Source: Mycobacterium paraffinicum (lineage in GTDB: Bacteria > Actinomycetota > Actinomycetes > Mycobacteriales > Mycobacteriaceae). Taken from it: a stretch of DNA of 64,000 nt. The DNA is taken from the NCBI RefSeq assembly GCF_001907675.1, contig NZ_MPNT01000001.1, positions 248,001-312,000 of the forward strand, given 5' to 3'. This document shows, piece after piece, positions 1 to 8,140 of the stretch. The translations under genes and the position numbers were made by a program. The notes under the pieces are model-generated. The model was not told where the DNA came from and did not search any database. It saw only the letters and a list, made by a program, of their open reading frames with translations. Positions within the stretch are counted from its first letter, which is position 1. Every line of letters begins with the position of its first letter.

Positions 1-83
1 GCTGGACACCCAAATGGAACGTCGTCGACACCTACGTCGACACCCTGGTAACTAAATCGGGTGCCACGAGCACCGATAGCTAG
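1..83 (+). CDS. C-terminal fragment of an unidentified protein, cut by the window edge
   Basis: The third forward frame is open from the left edge to a TAG at 81-83. It reads as a plausible protein tail (about 26 residues, including WTPKWNVVDTYVDTL). The other two forward frames stop earlier. I do not recognise the family. If real, the gene ends 10 bases before the ATG of the following SDR, which argues against a GTG start at 61 for that SDR. Confidence 0.35.
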   Translation, partial: WTPKWNVVDTYVDTLVTKSGATSTDS

Positions 84-93
84 ACTGCCAACA

Positions 94-915
94 ATGATTG
101 ACCGCAGCGGCGACGGTCGCCTGGAAGGGCGAGTTGCGCTCGTGACGGGGGCGGCGCGTGGCCAAGGCCGCTCGCACGCTCTCGCCCTGGCCGGCCTGGG
201 CGCCACCGTCGTCGCGCTGGACGTCCCGGCCGCGATGAGCAGCATCCGATATCCGCTAGCCAGCAGCGATGACCTGAAAGAAACCTGCGCTCTCGTCACC
301 GCGGCCGGCGGGGCGTGCGTCCCGGTGGAGGCCGATGTGCGCGACGCCGCCGCCGTTGACGCCGTTGTGCGTACCGCAGTGGCCGATCTCGGAAGCCTCG
401 ATGTGCTCGTTGCCAATGCCGGAATCGTCTCGCCGCCGGCGAAGCTTTGGGAGACCACGGACACGATGTGGGCCGAGTTGGTTGGCACGAATTTGACGGG
501 CGTCTTTCATTGCCTGCGCGCCGCCGTTAAACCCATGCGTGAGTTGGGCTTCGGCCGCATCGTCGTCACGTCGTCAATGGGCGGACGCATGGGCTTGCCC
601 GACATCAGTGCCTACAGCGCCACTAAGTGGGGGGTCATCGGCATGGCGAAATCGCTCGCCCTCGAGGTTGCGAAGGAGGGCGTCACCGTCAACGTGGTAT
701 GCCCGTGCACGGTGGACACCCCGATGGCGATGCCGGCAGGAAGGATCCCCGACGAGGCGATCGTGGCGCGAGCCACCCGGGTCAACCCGATACCGGAACC
801 GTGGCTCGAGGCCGAGGACGTCACACGAGCAGTCGTGCACCTCGTCACCGACCCCGGCGTGCTTTCCGGCGTGGTGATGGAGATCGGACTGGGCTCGAGC
901 GCGCGGCTCCATTGA
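94..915 (+). CDS. Short-chain dehydrogenase, mycofactocin-coupled SDR type
   Basis: Cytoplasmic NAD(P)-type oxidoreductase of the SDR superfamily, 273 aa from ATG 94. The glycine-rich motif reads TGAARGQGRSHA, followed by an acidic residue after beta-2 (ALDVP), the insertion IRYPLASSDDL, the NAG motif (VANAG) and the catalytic YSATK. TGAARGQGRSH plus a YPLA..DDL insertion is characteristic of the mycofactocin-system SDRs, which carry tightly bound NAD and pass electrons to mycofactocin. That coupling is family knowledge, not visible here. An alternative GTG start at 61 lies inside the preceding reading frame, so ATG 94 is preferred; neither start has a strong ribosome-binding site. The substrate is probably an alcohol, unidentified. 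Confidence 0.85.
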   Translation: MIDRSGDGRLEGRVALVTGAARGQGRSHALALAGLGATVVALDVPAAMSSIRYPLASSDDLKETCALVTAAGGACVPVEADVRDAAAVDAVVRTAVADLGSLDVLVANAGIVSPPAKLWETTDTMWAELVGTNLTGVFHCLRAAVKPMRELGFGRIVVTSSMGGRMGLPDISAYSATKWGVIGMAKSLALEVAKEGVTVNVVCPCTVDTPMAMPAGRIPDEAIVARATRVNPIPEPWLEAEDVTRAVVHLVTDPGVLSGVVMEIGLGSSARLH

Positions 916-1028
916 CCGGCGGGCCCGAGCTGTTGGCTTGTCGGCCGGCATACCACCCGACAGATGCAGGAAGCGCGACGCTGGCGAATTCTCCGGCGCC
1001 ACAGTCCATTCAGAGGCTGACCGCTACG

Positions 1029-1042
1029 GCATGCCGGCATGC
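1029..1042. repeat. 14-bp perfect palindrome between convergent genes
   Basis: GCATGCCGGCATGC is its own reverse complement and lies in the 280-bp gap between the convergent SDR (ends 915) and the exported protein (ends 1196). It could form a short hairpin shared by both ends as a terminator, but no T-tract follows on either strand. I see no gene in the rest of this gap. Confidence 0.35.
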
Positions 1043-1195
1043 TGCCACTCATTGTGGCCACCCGGCCCCGTCAGGGGCAGCCCGATGAACGTCATGTCGG
1101 CCCATACGTCCCACCGTTGACCAAGTGGGGGGCGGCATCCGCCCATGATGGTTCAAGGACCGATTGCAATCCGACTGGACAACGGCTGAACGTCA

Positions 1196-1765
1196 TCACG
1201 GGGGGCAGGTCCCGTAACTGTTGCAGATATAGGAGTTCCTGTCGCCCCACGATTTGAACCACGTCCCATTCGGCGTCGTCAGAAACTTGAATTCGCCGTG
1301 TTCGCAGTAGGTGTTTCCCTCGGGAGTGACCGCACAGGTCGTCTCACCCGAGCCCGGGGTGGCGTAGGTGACATAGCTGCCCGGCGGCAGCGGACGTTGG
1401 GCTTGACCGCCGGGAAACTGGATGGCGGCCGTCCAGCCGTGGTGCACCGAGCGGTTCCCGTTGAACCAGGCGATGTGGCGTTCACCGGGAGGCATTCCGG
1501 GGATATCACCGGTACAGCCGAAGCTTCCCCAAGTCCAGATGCCGCAATTGAGACCGGTGGGCGACAAGAACCAGACACCAGAATTGTTGGGAAGGAAGAA
1601 ATCGTCGGCGGGCAGTTGGTTGTACCACGCCGTGATCGTGTCCACAGCCGGGAAGGGCGATATCGATGGATCAGGGGCCGGATCGGCGCGCCCGGGAATC
1701 GCAGCGCTCAGCGTCAACGCGATGGCAGAACCGATCGCTATCAGCCATCGAGGGCGCAGTGGCAT
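1196..1765 (-). CDS. Secreted cysteine-containing mycobacterial protein
   Basis: A 189-aa exported protein. Start ATG 1765 is fixed by a perfect AGGAGGA five bases upstream. Residues 1-27 form a signal peptide (basic PLRPRW, hydrophobic IAIGSAIALTLSAAI, cleavage near GRA/DPAPDP; an Ala-Asp-Pro N-terminus is common in mycobacterial exports). The mature part is rich in Trp, Gly and Pro and has six cysteines in three nearby groups (NCGIW..FGC, TTC..TYC, YIC..GTC), suggesting three disulfides. I know of no defined function. It is the last of four exported ORFs following the mce operon on the same strand, so it may be co-transcribed, although 59 bases separate it from the preceding gene. Confidence 0.7.
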   Translation of the reverse strand: MPLRPRWLIAIGSAIALTLSAAIPGRADPAPDPSISPFPAVDTITAWYNQLPADDFFLPNNSGVWFLSPTGLNCGIWTWGSFGCTGDIPGMPPGERHIAWFNGNRSVHHGWTAAIQFPGGQAQRPLPPGSYVTYATPGSGETTCAVTPEGNTYCEHGEFKFLTTPNGTWFKSWGDRNSYICNSYGTCPP

Positions 1766-1824
1766 TGAGCGCGTCCTCCTGGTAAACGACGTTGCGGCAC
1801 AGTGAATGTTGCCTTTCATGGCGG

Positions 1825-2208
1825 TCACGAGTTCTCGAAGCCAGTCGTGCCGTAACAGGCCGCGTCCCCCACATCGAGGGTGTTCGCGCAGCGAACGACG
1901 TTCCCGAAGTAGACGCGTACCGTCACCCACCTGTTCGGTGCGGCAGCCCACCGCCAGTCAGCCCGGATCTCGGCGACATCGGTTCCCAAGCTTGCCGGAT
2001 TGTCCAGCATCACCGTCGTTCGCCACGGAAGTGGCACCTTCGGCCGAGCTTCGCGCGCGTGTCCGTCGAAGAATTCAACGTTCGCCGAGCCGATGTCGGC
2101 TGACACGACCTCGTAGGTGACGGGGACCGCGGCGTGAGCGGTTGGGGCGGACAACAGGTCGCAAACGGGCGCGATTGTCCCAACAACCACTGCGGGAAAG
2201 CGACTCAT
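1825..2208 (-). CDS. Small exported MmpS-like protein
   Basis: A 127-aa protein with a signal peptide ending at AHA/AVPVTYEV. The mature part resembles the periplasmic beta-sandwich of MmpS-family proteins: VTYEV start, a SANVEFFDG strand, a LPW motif, and a paired-cysteine C-terminus (VRCAN..DAACYG). ATG 2208 is preferred over TTG 2211 because GGGAG lies seven bases upstream. MmpS proteins usually have an N-terminal membrane anchor and partner an MmpL transporter; none is present here, and this copy looks freely secreted. MmpS-likeness is by eye only. Confidence 0.55.
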   Translation of the reverse strand: MSRFPAVVVGTIAPVCDLLSAPTAHAAVPVTYEVVSADIGSANVEFFDGHAREARPKVPLPWRTTVMLDNPASLGTDVAEIRADWRWAAAPNRWVTVRVYFGNVVRCANTLDVGDAACYGTTGFENS

Positions 2209-2220
2209 CAATCCACTCCC

Positions 2221-2700
2221 TCACGCGCCGGCTAACACCACTGCGGTCAACCAGTAACCAGTTCGTTCATTCAACTGCATGTTCGCGCCGAAATCCGTGT
2301 AGGCGCAATCGGGAATCTTGTTGTATCCCTGCAATATCAGCGCCTTGATCGAGTCGGCATCGTTCGTTGAGGCCCCTTGGAGCAGGGTGGCCTTCGTGCC
2401 GCGGTAGCCAAGGATCTTCAGGCCCGTCAGCGGGTCGGTGATCGGCGTTTGCGTCGCCTGGTGATCGATGTAGTTCTGCGTCGACTGATTAATCTTGGTC
2501 GCAACCTTCTCGATAATCGGATCGCCGCGAAGCGCTCCGCACGAGGTTCCGGCGCGGACCTGATCGACCGCCGAGCGCAGATTGTCGGTAGCGTCAGCAC
2601 CCGCGGAAGGCGCTGGCGCGAAACCGACGCCTAGGAGCATGATCGTCGCCATGACCGGCGCGATCCCGCGCCCACGCCGGCCATCCACTCGCCTCAACAT
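2221..2700 (-). CDS. Exported protein, possible CAP/SCP-like domain
   Basis: 159 aa. ATG 2700 follows GAGAGAA. Signal peptide 1-35 (arginine-rich start, hydrophobic VMATIMLLGVGFA, cleavage near SAGA/DATDN). The mature part begins with a helix DNLRSAVDQVR, a CGALRGDPIIEKVA segment, an H-containing segment, then KILGY and ends DCAYTDFGANM..GYWLTAVVLAG. That layout recalls mycobacterial CAP-superfamily proteins (short chain helix, late Asp-Cys, final aromatic strand), but the full CAP histidine/glutamate set is not evident. It lies 12 bases upstream of the MmpS-like gene and is probably in the same transcript. Confidence 0.55.
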   Translation of the reverse strand: MLRRVDGRRGRGIAPVMATIMLLGVGFAPAPSAGADATDNLRSAVDQVRAGTSCGALRGDPIIEKVATKINQSTQNYIDHQATQTPITDPLTGLKILGYRGTKATLLQGASTNDADSIKALILQGYNKIPDCAYTDFGANMQLNERTGYWLTAVVLAGA

Positions 2701-2719
2701 TTGTTCTCTCACAACGCGC

Positions 2720-3382
2720 TCACCAGCACACGTGCGATCGATTGATCTCGCTGCCCGCACGCTTGAGCAGCTGTACCGACGGTCCTGTGAACCAGTCGGG
2801 CTGGTGGGCCTTGATGCCGTTGTTGACGTTGCCCAGGTTTTGCCACAACACGTAAAAGCTGTGCGCCTGAAACAGCGGCAGGTAAATGTCGCCCGCGTAG
2901 TCGTTGTTTATCGTGAATGCCTGCACTCGTGGGGTGATGAAATCCATTGACCGATCGATATTTCCAGTGACGATGTCGGCCTGCTGTTGGACGGAACCGA
3001 AGCTGTAATCCGAGTCGGTGGCCGCTCCGGTCCGGATACCCGGCCCGTTCTGCTGTAAGCGGTTGAACTGCAGCCTGTCGATTTGATCGATCAGAACTCC
3101 GTATTGAGGGGTGTACCACTGGCACAGTTCACGCTCAGCATTGATGTCTGCTTCGGTGACGAGATGGCGTGTCTTGTCGTAGGGAAACGGAAACTTTGGC
3201 ACCCAGTTCGTGGGCTTCACGACGACGACCGGAAGCGGCCGGATCAGTTGGTCATCGGACGGCATCTCGCCACCGGACCCTGGGTCGGCCCCTGACGTGG
3301 CACAGGACGCCATTGCGACCGCGAGCACAGCCACGATGCGGCGGGCGAACGCGATCGTTTCCCGCCGAAGAGCCGTCGCCAT
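2720..3382 (-). CDS. Exported or lipoprotein-like protein downstream of mce operon
   Basis: 220 aa. AGGAGG five bases before ATG 3382 makes the start secure. An Arg-rich N-terminus leads into a hydrophobic stretch and Cys27 (VAMASCATSG), a lipobox-like site with Met at -3. The rest is hydrophilic and rich in Asn, Gln and Asp, with no recognised motif except a PFPYDKTRHLVTEADINAERELC segment. Position and size resemble the conserved unknown proteins that follow the Mam genes at the M. tuberculosis mce3 locus, but I have not verified homology. Probably a periplasmic accessory of the Mce system. Confidence 0.6.
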   Translation of the reverse strand: MATALRRETIAFARRIVAVLAVAMASCATSGADPGSGGEMPSDDQLIRPLPVVVVKPTNWVPKFPFPYDKTRHLVTEADINAERELCQWYTPQYGVLIDQIDRLQFNRLQQNGPGIRTGAATDSDYSFGSVQQQADIVTGNIDRSMDFITPRVQAFTINNDYAGDIYLPLFQAHSFYVLWQNLGNVNNGIKAHQPDWFTGPSVQLLKRAGSEINRSHVCW

Positions 3383-3391
3383 GGCGGCCTC

Positions 3392-4081
3392 CTATCGTCC
3401 CTCTACCGCGGCGCCGATACCGCCTACGTCGGTTATCTGCCAGTTTTTCCCGCTGTCGATGGTCACGCTGTAGGTGGCAGTGGACTGGAGGGGGTCGGGA
3501 CCCTGCGCCGTCCTGGTCATCACACTGACGAACGCATCGACGATATAAGCGCCGCCGACCTTCGACCGCACCTTGGCCGAAAGTGGCCGTGCGGTCGAAT
3601 TCCATTGCAGCGGAACGAGGATCTGCTCCATCTGGTCCGCCGCTGCGCCAAGCCTTTCCTTGAGTTCAGGACTGGTTCCGGCTACGAGCTTGGCCTTCCA
3701 GGCCGGAAGGTCTTTGAAGTTCATCGCCGCGGCGTTTGTCGCGTAGTCGAGGGCGATCTTCTCGGCTCGCTTGGTGTCCGCCACTTCTCGCGCTTGTCCG
3801 TCGAGGTCACGTTTCGCGCCGATGTACAACCACGTCATCACGCCGATGCCGGCAACGAGAGCAGCGATCAAGCCACCGACGAGAAGTGTGCGAACCGAAA
3901 TCGAGGCCTGCAATCGCCTTCGTTCGGCCTTGGGTTCATCCACGACGCGAGGCTCTCCGTCATCCTTCGACGCGTCCTGCTCGGGCGCATCGGTCGCGGT
4001 CGTCTCGTGCTCGTCGGTCTCCTGACCGACTGCCTCGGACGCGGCTTGTTCTTTGTGGTCTGCCGTTTCATCGGTCATCAT
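3392..4081 (-). CDS. Mce-associated membrane protein (Mam-like)
   Basis: 229 aa. Residues 1-60 are acidic and low-complexity (cytoplasmic, many Glu/Asp/Thr). One membrane helix follows at about 65-87 (TLLVGGLIAALVAGIGVMTWLYIG), then an extracytoplasmic domain with the typical features of Mam proteins: a heptad-like segment after the helix, YATNAAAMNFKDL, a WNSTARPLSAKV strand, SVMTRT, and a terminal TYSVTIDSGKNWQITDV strand. Mam proteins stabilise Mce complexes. It lies 48 bases after mceF. Two consecutive ATG codons start the ORF without a clear ribosome-binding site. Confidence 0.85.
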   Translation of the reverse strand: MMTDETADHKEQAASEAVGQETDEHETTATDAPEQDASKDDGEPRVVDEPKAERRRLQASISVRTLLVGGLIAALVAGIGVMTWLYIGAKRDLDGQAREVADTKRAEKIALDYATNAAAMNFKDLPAWKAKLVAGTSPELKERLGAAADQMEQILVPLQWNSTARPLSAKVRSKVGGAYIVDAFVSVMTRTAQGPDPLQSTATYSVTIDSGKNWQITDVGGIGAAVEGR

Positions 4082-4129
4082 GGGATTTCTGGACTCTCAT
4101 TCGTTACTCAACGTGGGGTCTCAACGGTC

Positions 4130-5077
4130 CTAAGGAACGTCGACGTGCAAGGTGATGGTGCCGTCGGCAGGCACCGACTCCAGAACGTTGGACAACATCT
4201 GACCGGTATCGAAGTTCATCAGGGAGCCTGCAATGCCCTGAAGGTGCGGCAGAAGCGCTTCGCCGAGCACCTTGATATCACCGCCGTTGTCGTCCAGGAG
4301 CTTCTGGATCCGGTCGATCAGACGATTCACCTCGTCGTAGATGGCGACTCCCCCCAGGGGCCGGTCAATTTCCAGACCTGAGAAAAGAATTCCGGCAGAC
4401 AGGCCGACAGTCCGGAACCCAGGGCTGATGTCGGCAAGCAACGGCCCAACCCAGTTGGCGTTCCGCAGCAGCGTTTGGAAGTTGTCGAGCAGAGCACGAC
4501 CGCGGCCGTTCATGTCCGCAGTGACGTTCCTGAGCAACAACGCCGTGCGCGAAAGATTGGGCAGCACAAGGCTCGGATCGGGCAGTCCGCTGTCTAATTC
4601 GCCGACGACCCGCTTGAGCGCTTGTGGATCGGCCTGATTCAAGACTCGGGTGATGCTGACGGCCAACTCCGAAATTGACGGTGCTTGGGCGATCCTTTCC
4701 GTGGCGATGCGCTGACCGTCGCGCAACATGGGGCCGTGTTCGACCCGCGGAACCAATCCTATGTACGGCTCACCCAGCGCTGAAAGGCTCTCGAGTCGCA
4801 CTTCGGTATCCACAGGGACCTGGTACCGGTCGTCGATGTAGAAATCTATGGTCGCATCGTTCAAAGATGACTTGATGCCGGTTACTTTGCCGACGGGAAC
4901 ACCTCGCAGCAGAACGTTGGAATCTAGCAGGATTCCGTTGATGTCGGCGACCTGCATGGAGAGGTTCGTTCGCTTAGACGGCGGCGCAATTCGGACACCG
5001 AGCGACCAGATATACCCGACGCCGAGAATGATCATCCCCGCGAATGCAATAAATGTGAGGAAATCTCGTTTTCTCAC
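4130..5077 (-). CDS. mceF: MceF-like MlaD-domain protein
   Basis: Sixth Mce protein of the operon, 315 aa. N-terminal anchor helix (FLTFIAFAGMIILGVGYIWSLGV), then the MlaD/Mce domain with the standard pattern: MQVADINGILLDSNVLLRGVP, GKVTGI, VDTEVRLESLSALGEPYI. Then the long alpha-helical Mce4_CUP1-type region that builds the lipid-conducting needle. The GTG start at 5077 overlaps the stop of mceE in a GTGA arrangement. The Pro-rich C-terminal extension seen in some MceF proteins is absent; it ends TLHVDVP. Confidence 0.88.
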   Translation of the reverse strand: MRKRDFLTFIAFAGMIILGVGYIWSLGVRIAPPSKRTNLSMQVADINGILLDSNVLLRGVPVGKVTGIKSSLNDATIDFYIDDRYQVPVDTEVRLESLSALGEPYIGLVPRVEHGPMLRDGQRIATERIAQAPSISELAVSITRVLNQADPQALKRVVGELDSGLPDPSLVLPNLSRTALLLRNVTADMNGRGRALLDNFQTLLRNANWVGPLLADISPGFRTVGLSAGILFSGLEIDRPLGGVAIYDEVNRLIDRIQKLLDDNGGDIKVLGEALLPHLQGIAGSLMNFDTGQMLSNVLESVPADGTITLHVDVP

Positions 5078-6078
5078 GGCGCCGCACCCAAAATCCGCAA
5101 CACATCCGTCACATTTCCCGATAGTTCACGACCGTCGGGGCCAACGATCGAGGTGATGTTGATCGCCGGGTACTTGTCTTCCGGTAGGAATGTATCGGTG
5201 AACAGCTTGTGCCACGCCGGCCACTCGTCCTCGAAGGCCCATTTGGAACGTCGTAATGCATCGGTCGACGCAACGGCTGACTCCAGGAATGGCACCAGCC
5301 AGTATCCGCCTGTGTAAACGCTTCCGACGGATGGGAAGAGCCGCCCTAAGTAGTTGGAAGTCTGCATCGCACGGTCGAAACCCCGCATTCCCCTGGGGGA
5401 AAACCAATACTGCGCCGACGAAAGGCGATCGTGCAGGATCGTTCCGGTTTCGGACACGCTGTTGAGCAGACGGTCAACAACATCGATGTTGTCCGACAGA
5501 TCGCCGAGGTCAGCGGAGACCCGCGAAGCCAGGTTGCGAAGCGCGGGTTCCGGTGGCGTTATCCGGTTTACGCCAATGATCGTATTCTGCAGCCGCTGGA
5601 TGGACCCGCTCGACACAAAGTCGGCGAGATGCGCCAGCGTGTCTTCCAGTTGCGGCGGAGATGTGGTCTGCCCCAGCATAATTGTGCTGCCGGGCGTCAA
5701 TCGCGGTGCCGGCGGTTGGTCATCAGGTGGGCTGAGGCTCAGATAGATGTCACCGAGGACGGTGGCTTGTTCCAAGGCGGCGTGGATATTTGACGGGATA
5801 GAAACGCTGGGGTCGATCTTCGCCGTGACATCCACCTGCCGACTAGTGACCTTGACACCGGTGACGGTGCCGACCTCAGTACCACCCATCACCACCTTTG
5901 CGCGATCAGGCAGGTTGAGCACATTCTCGAATTGCAGCGTGATCTCGTATCCGCCCCGGTAGCTTTTGCCCGGTTGAGGCAACGAATTCACATTCAGGGC
6001 GCTACACGCCGATGACGTGGCGGACACCACTACGGTGGTGGCGACGGCCGCCGCGACGGTACGCAACCGGCGGTTCAT
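5074..6078 (-). CDS. mceE: MceE-like lipoprotein (LprK/LprN class)
   Basis: Fifth Mce protein, 334 aa. A hydrophobic signal ends at Cys25 (SATSSACSALNVNSLPQPG). Cysteine followed by a N-S-L-P-x-P-G block is the hallmark of the MceE lipoprotein class. The MlaD domain follows (YEITLQFENVLNLPDRAKVVMGG..VGTVTGV, ALEQATVLGDIYLSLSPP), then the helical region. The residue at -3 of the lipobox is Ser, not the usual Leu, so lipidation is likely but not certain. Overlaps both neighbours by four bases. Confidence 0.88.
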   Translation of the reverse strand: MNRRLRTVAAAVATTVVVSATSSACSALNVNSLPQPGKSYRGGYEITLQFENVLNLPDRAKVVMGGTEVGTVTGVKVTSRQVDVTAKIDPSVSIPSNIHAALEQATVLGDIYLSLSPPDDQPPAPRLTPGSTIMLGQTTSPPQLEDTLAHLADFVSSGSIQRLQNTIIGVNRITPPEPALRNLASRVSADLGDLSDNIDVVDRLLNSVSETGTILHDRLSSAQYWFSPRGMRGFDRAMQTSNYLGRLFPSVGSVYTGGYWLVPFLESAVASTDALRRSKWAFEDEWPAWHKLFTDTFLPEDKYPAINITSIVGPDGRELSGNVTDVLRILGAAP

Positions 6079-7172
6079 CGATTCGCCGCCTGGGTCAGCA
6101 CGTATTGCAAAAGTGCGACGTCGACGGCATACGGCGTGCCCTGGACGTTGGCGCAGCTACCGGGCATGCGTGCATTCATGATGTTGCACATCCCAACTCC
6201 GTCGGGCGTCCGGATGCGGTACATGGGAGGCCGATACCTAATGACGTGGCGAGCCGCGTGCGCGTTTAAGTAATTGGCGGCCGTATTGATCCACCACGGC
6301 ACAGGATTGAGAAGGTTGGCCAGCCGGGGGGCGTGCGCGGACAACTTCCGCAACGCCACCGACGTCGCATCAAAAGTAGACTGCATGGGCTCGCCAAGCG
6401 TGACTTCGATATCCGAAGCCATCTTGAAAAGGTATAGGGTGCCAAAAAGCTGTTGACCAACAGGTTTGACCACCCTGATGATGTTGGGCAGCGTCCTTTG
6501 CAGATCCAGCAAGATTTCCTTTATCGGTCCGCTCAATTCTCTAACAAATGTCGTCAGTTGAGCGAGATTGGCAATCACGGACGCGATCGAACTAATCGCT
6601 TGGTCAGGGCTGTCGAGGACAGCTGCCATATTGGTCATCAGCTGGTTGAATCGCGGGCCCGTCGCATGCAATGCCTGATCAAGTCCACGAACGGTGTCGG
6701 CCACGTTTGTCGAACCATCGGGGCTGATCGAGTTGATCAGTTTAGTGGTGGAGGCGACCACTTGCGACAGGCTCTTGGGTGTAAAGGAACGGTTCAGAGG
6801 GATGCAGGTGCCGGCGGCAAGTTTTGGAGCCGATCCCGGGGTCCCGACCAATTCCAGGGTTCGATCGGTGAGAAGTGAAGTCGATCTGATGACAGCCTTG
6901 ACGTCTGCGGGAAATTGGCGGGGCTGGGTCACGGTGAATTCCACTCGGATACCGGAGTTTCCCGGCGAGACCGATTTGACAGTGCCGATCGGGTAACCCA
7001 TCTGCGTAACCGGATTTCCCGCGTACAGACCGACAGCATCGGGCATTATCGCGCAATAGTCGACGCTCGTAGACTTCGACGAGCTACACGAGCTGGCAAT
7101 GGGCACCGCCACGACGGCGGCCACCGCGATGGCAGCGACACGACGCATATGGCGTGAGAGTGGGCATACCAT
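6075..7172 (-). CDS. mceD: MceD-like MlaD-domain protein with lipoprotein-like N-terminus
   Basis: Fourth Mce protein, 365 aa from ATG 7172, which overlaps the mceC stop by one base (TGATG). After a hydrophobic signal there is Cys29 (VPIASSCSSSKS), then VDYCAIMPDAVGLYAGNPVTQMGYPIGTV, the MlaD strand-turn pattern. Cysteines also sit in the C-terminal tail (GMCNIMN, PGSCANV), where disulfides are possible. The classical mce1/mce4 MceD proteins have a plain membrane anchor, so a candidate lipobox here is unusual. An internal ATG at 7148 is a possible alternative start. Confidence 0.85.
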   Translation of the reverse strand: MVCPLSRHMRRVAAIAVAAVVAVPIASSCSSSKSTSVDYCAIMPDAVGLYAGNPVTQMGYPIGTVKSVSPGNSGIRVEFTVTQPRQFPADVKAVIRSTSLLTDRTLELVGTPGSAPKLAAGTCIPLNRSFTPKSLSQVVASTTKLINSISPDGSTNVADTVRGLDQALHATGPRFNQLMTNMAAVLDSPDQAISSIASVIANLAQLTTFVRELSGPIKEILLDLQRTLPNIIRVVKPVGQQLFGTLYLFKMASDIEVTLGEPMQSTFDATSVALRKLSAHAPRLANLLNPVPWWINTAANYLNAHAARHVIRYRPPMYRIRTPDGVGMCNIMNARMPGSCANVQGTPYAVDVALLQYVLTQAANR

Positions 7173-8140
7173 CAGCACGGACTCCCAGGCATCGGCATAC
7201 ACAGATCGGTGGCCAGCAAGTCCGGCGGCGCATTCTCGGCGTCGAACACTCGCTGGAATTTGTTCTCGATTAGCCGTAGTGACCGGATTACAGCACCGTT
7301 GTGCTCCGCCCACATTCGCGCGGTTTCGAGGTAATGTCGCACCTTCTCCATAAAGTCGGCGCGATGGTCCCGGTAAAAATATGCGATGGGAGATAGCTGA
7401 CCGAGAACGTCTGCGAACGCCGTTATACCGTCACCAAATTTCTTCCCGTAGATCACAAGCGTTTGAATGGCGATCGAGATCTTGCGAACAAGTACTCTGA
7501 TTCCATCCCGGTAGCCGTTCAACGCGCTGACGTACTCGTTGGAGAACTTGAGGATCTCAGTGAGCTGACCACGTTGTTTCTGAATTGTCGACACTAAGCT
7601 GTTGCCCGCGTCGATCAGTGAGGAGATAGCCTCTACGTTGTCACCGGTGAGCCCTTTTTGGAGTTGATCCAGTGTTTGTTTGAGCGGGTTACCCTGGAGA
7701 TTGTCGGTGAGCTTGGTGGTGTCCGCGAGCGCAGTCATCAAGTTGTAGGGCATTTTCACCCGCGCCAGCGGAATTGGTTCAGAACCCAGGGGTTTGTCGC
7801 CCAACGACACGAGGTTCACGTAGTAGCCGCCCACGACGGTGAGCATGCGGACCTCTACCTGCGATTGATCCCCGACGAATGCGTGACCGTCGACTTTTGC
7901 CCGGACACGCACCCGGTCTGGTTCCAACGACAGATCCGATACCTTGCCGACATTGATGCCTGCAATCCGCACCACGTCGCCCGAGTGGACCGACGCGGCA
8001 TCGTCGGTGTAGAAGGTCACCATCTTCTGACCAGGAGGACTTATGTAAAGCCAAGCGGCGACGAGCGACACCACGGTGGCGAGCACCAACGCGCCGGCCC
8101 CCCACGCGGTCGGGTTTCGCAACAGTTTCAGCGGTTGCAT
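7172..8140 (-). CDS. mceC: MceC-like MlaD-domain protein
   Basis: Third Mce protein, 322 aa. ATG 8140 is chosen because AAAGGGTGG lies upstream; the frame runs further but without a better start. N-terminal anchor (GAGALVLATVVSLVAAWLYI), MlaD domain (MVTFYTDDAASVHSGDVVRIAGINVGKVSDL, VEVRMLTVVGGYYVNLVSLG), then the helical needle region and a terminal PPDLLATDLCMPMPGSPC with two cysteines. Overlaps mceB by 13 bases. Confidence 0.87.
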   Translation of the reverse strand: MQPLKLLRNPTAWGAGALVLATVVSLVAAWLYISPPGQKMVTFYTDDAASVHSGDVVRIAGINVGKVSDLSLEPDRVRVRAKVDGHAFVGDQSQVEVRMLTVVGGYYVNLVSLGDKPLGSEPIPLARVKMPYNLMTALADTTKLTDNLQGNPLKQTLDQLQKGLTGDNVEAISSLIDAGNSLVSTIQKQRGQLTEILKFSNEYVSALNGYRDGIRVLVRKISIAIQTLVIYGKKFGDGITAFADVLGQLSPIAYFYRDHRADFMEKVRHYLETARMWAEHNGAVIRSLRLIENKFQRVFDAENAPPDLLATDLCMPMPGSPC

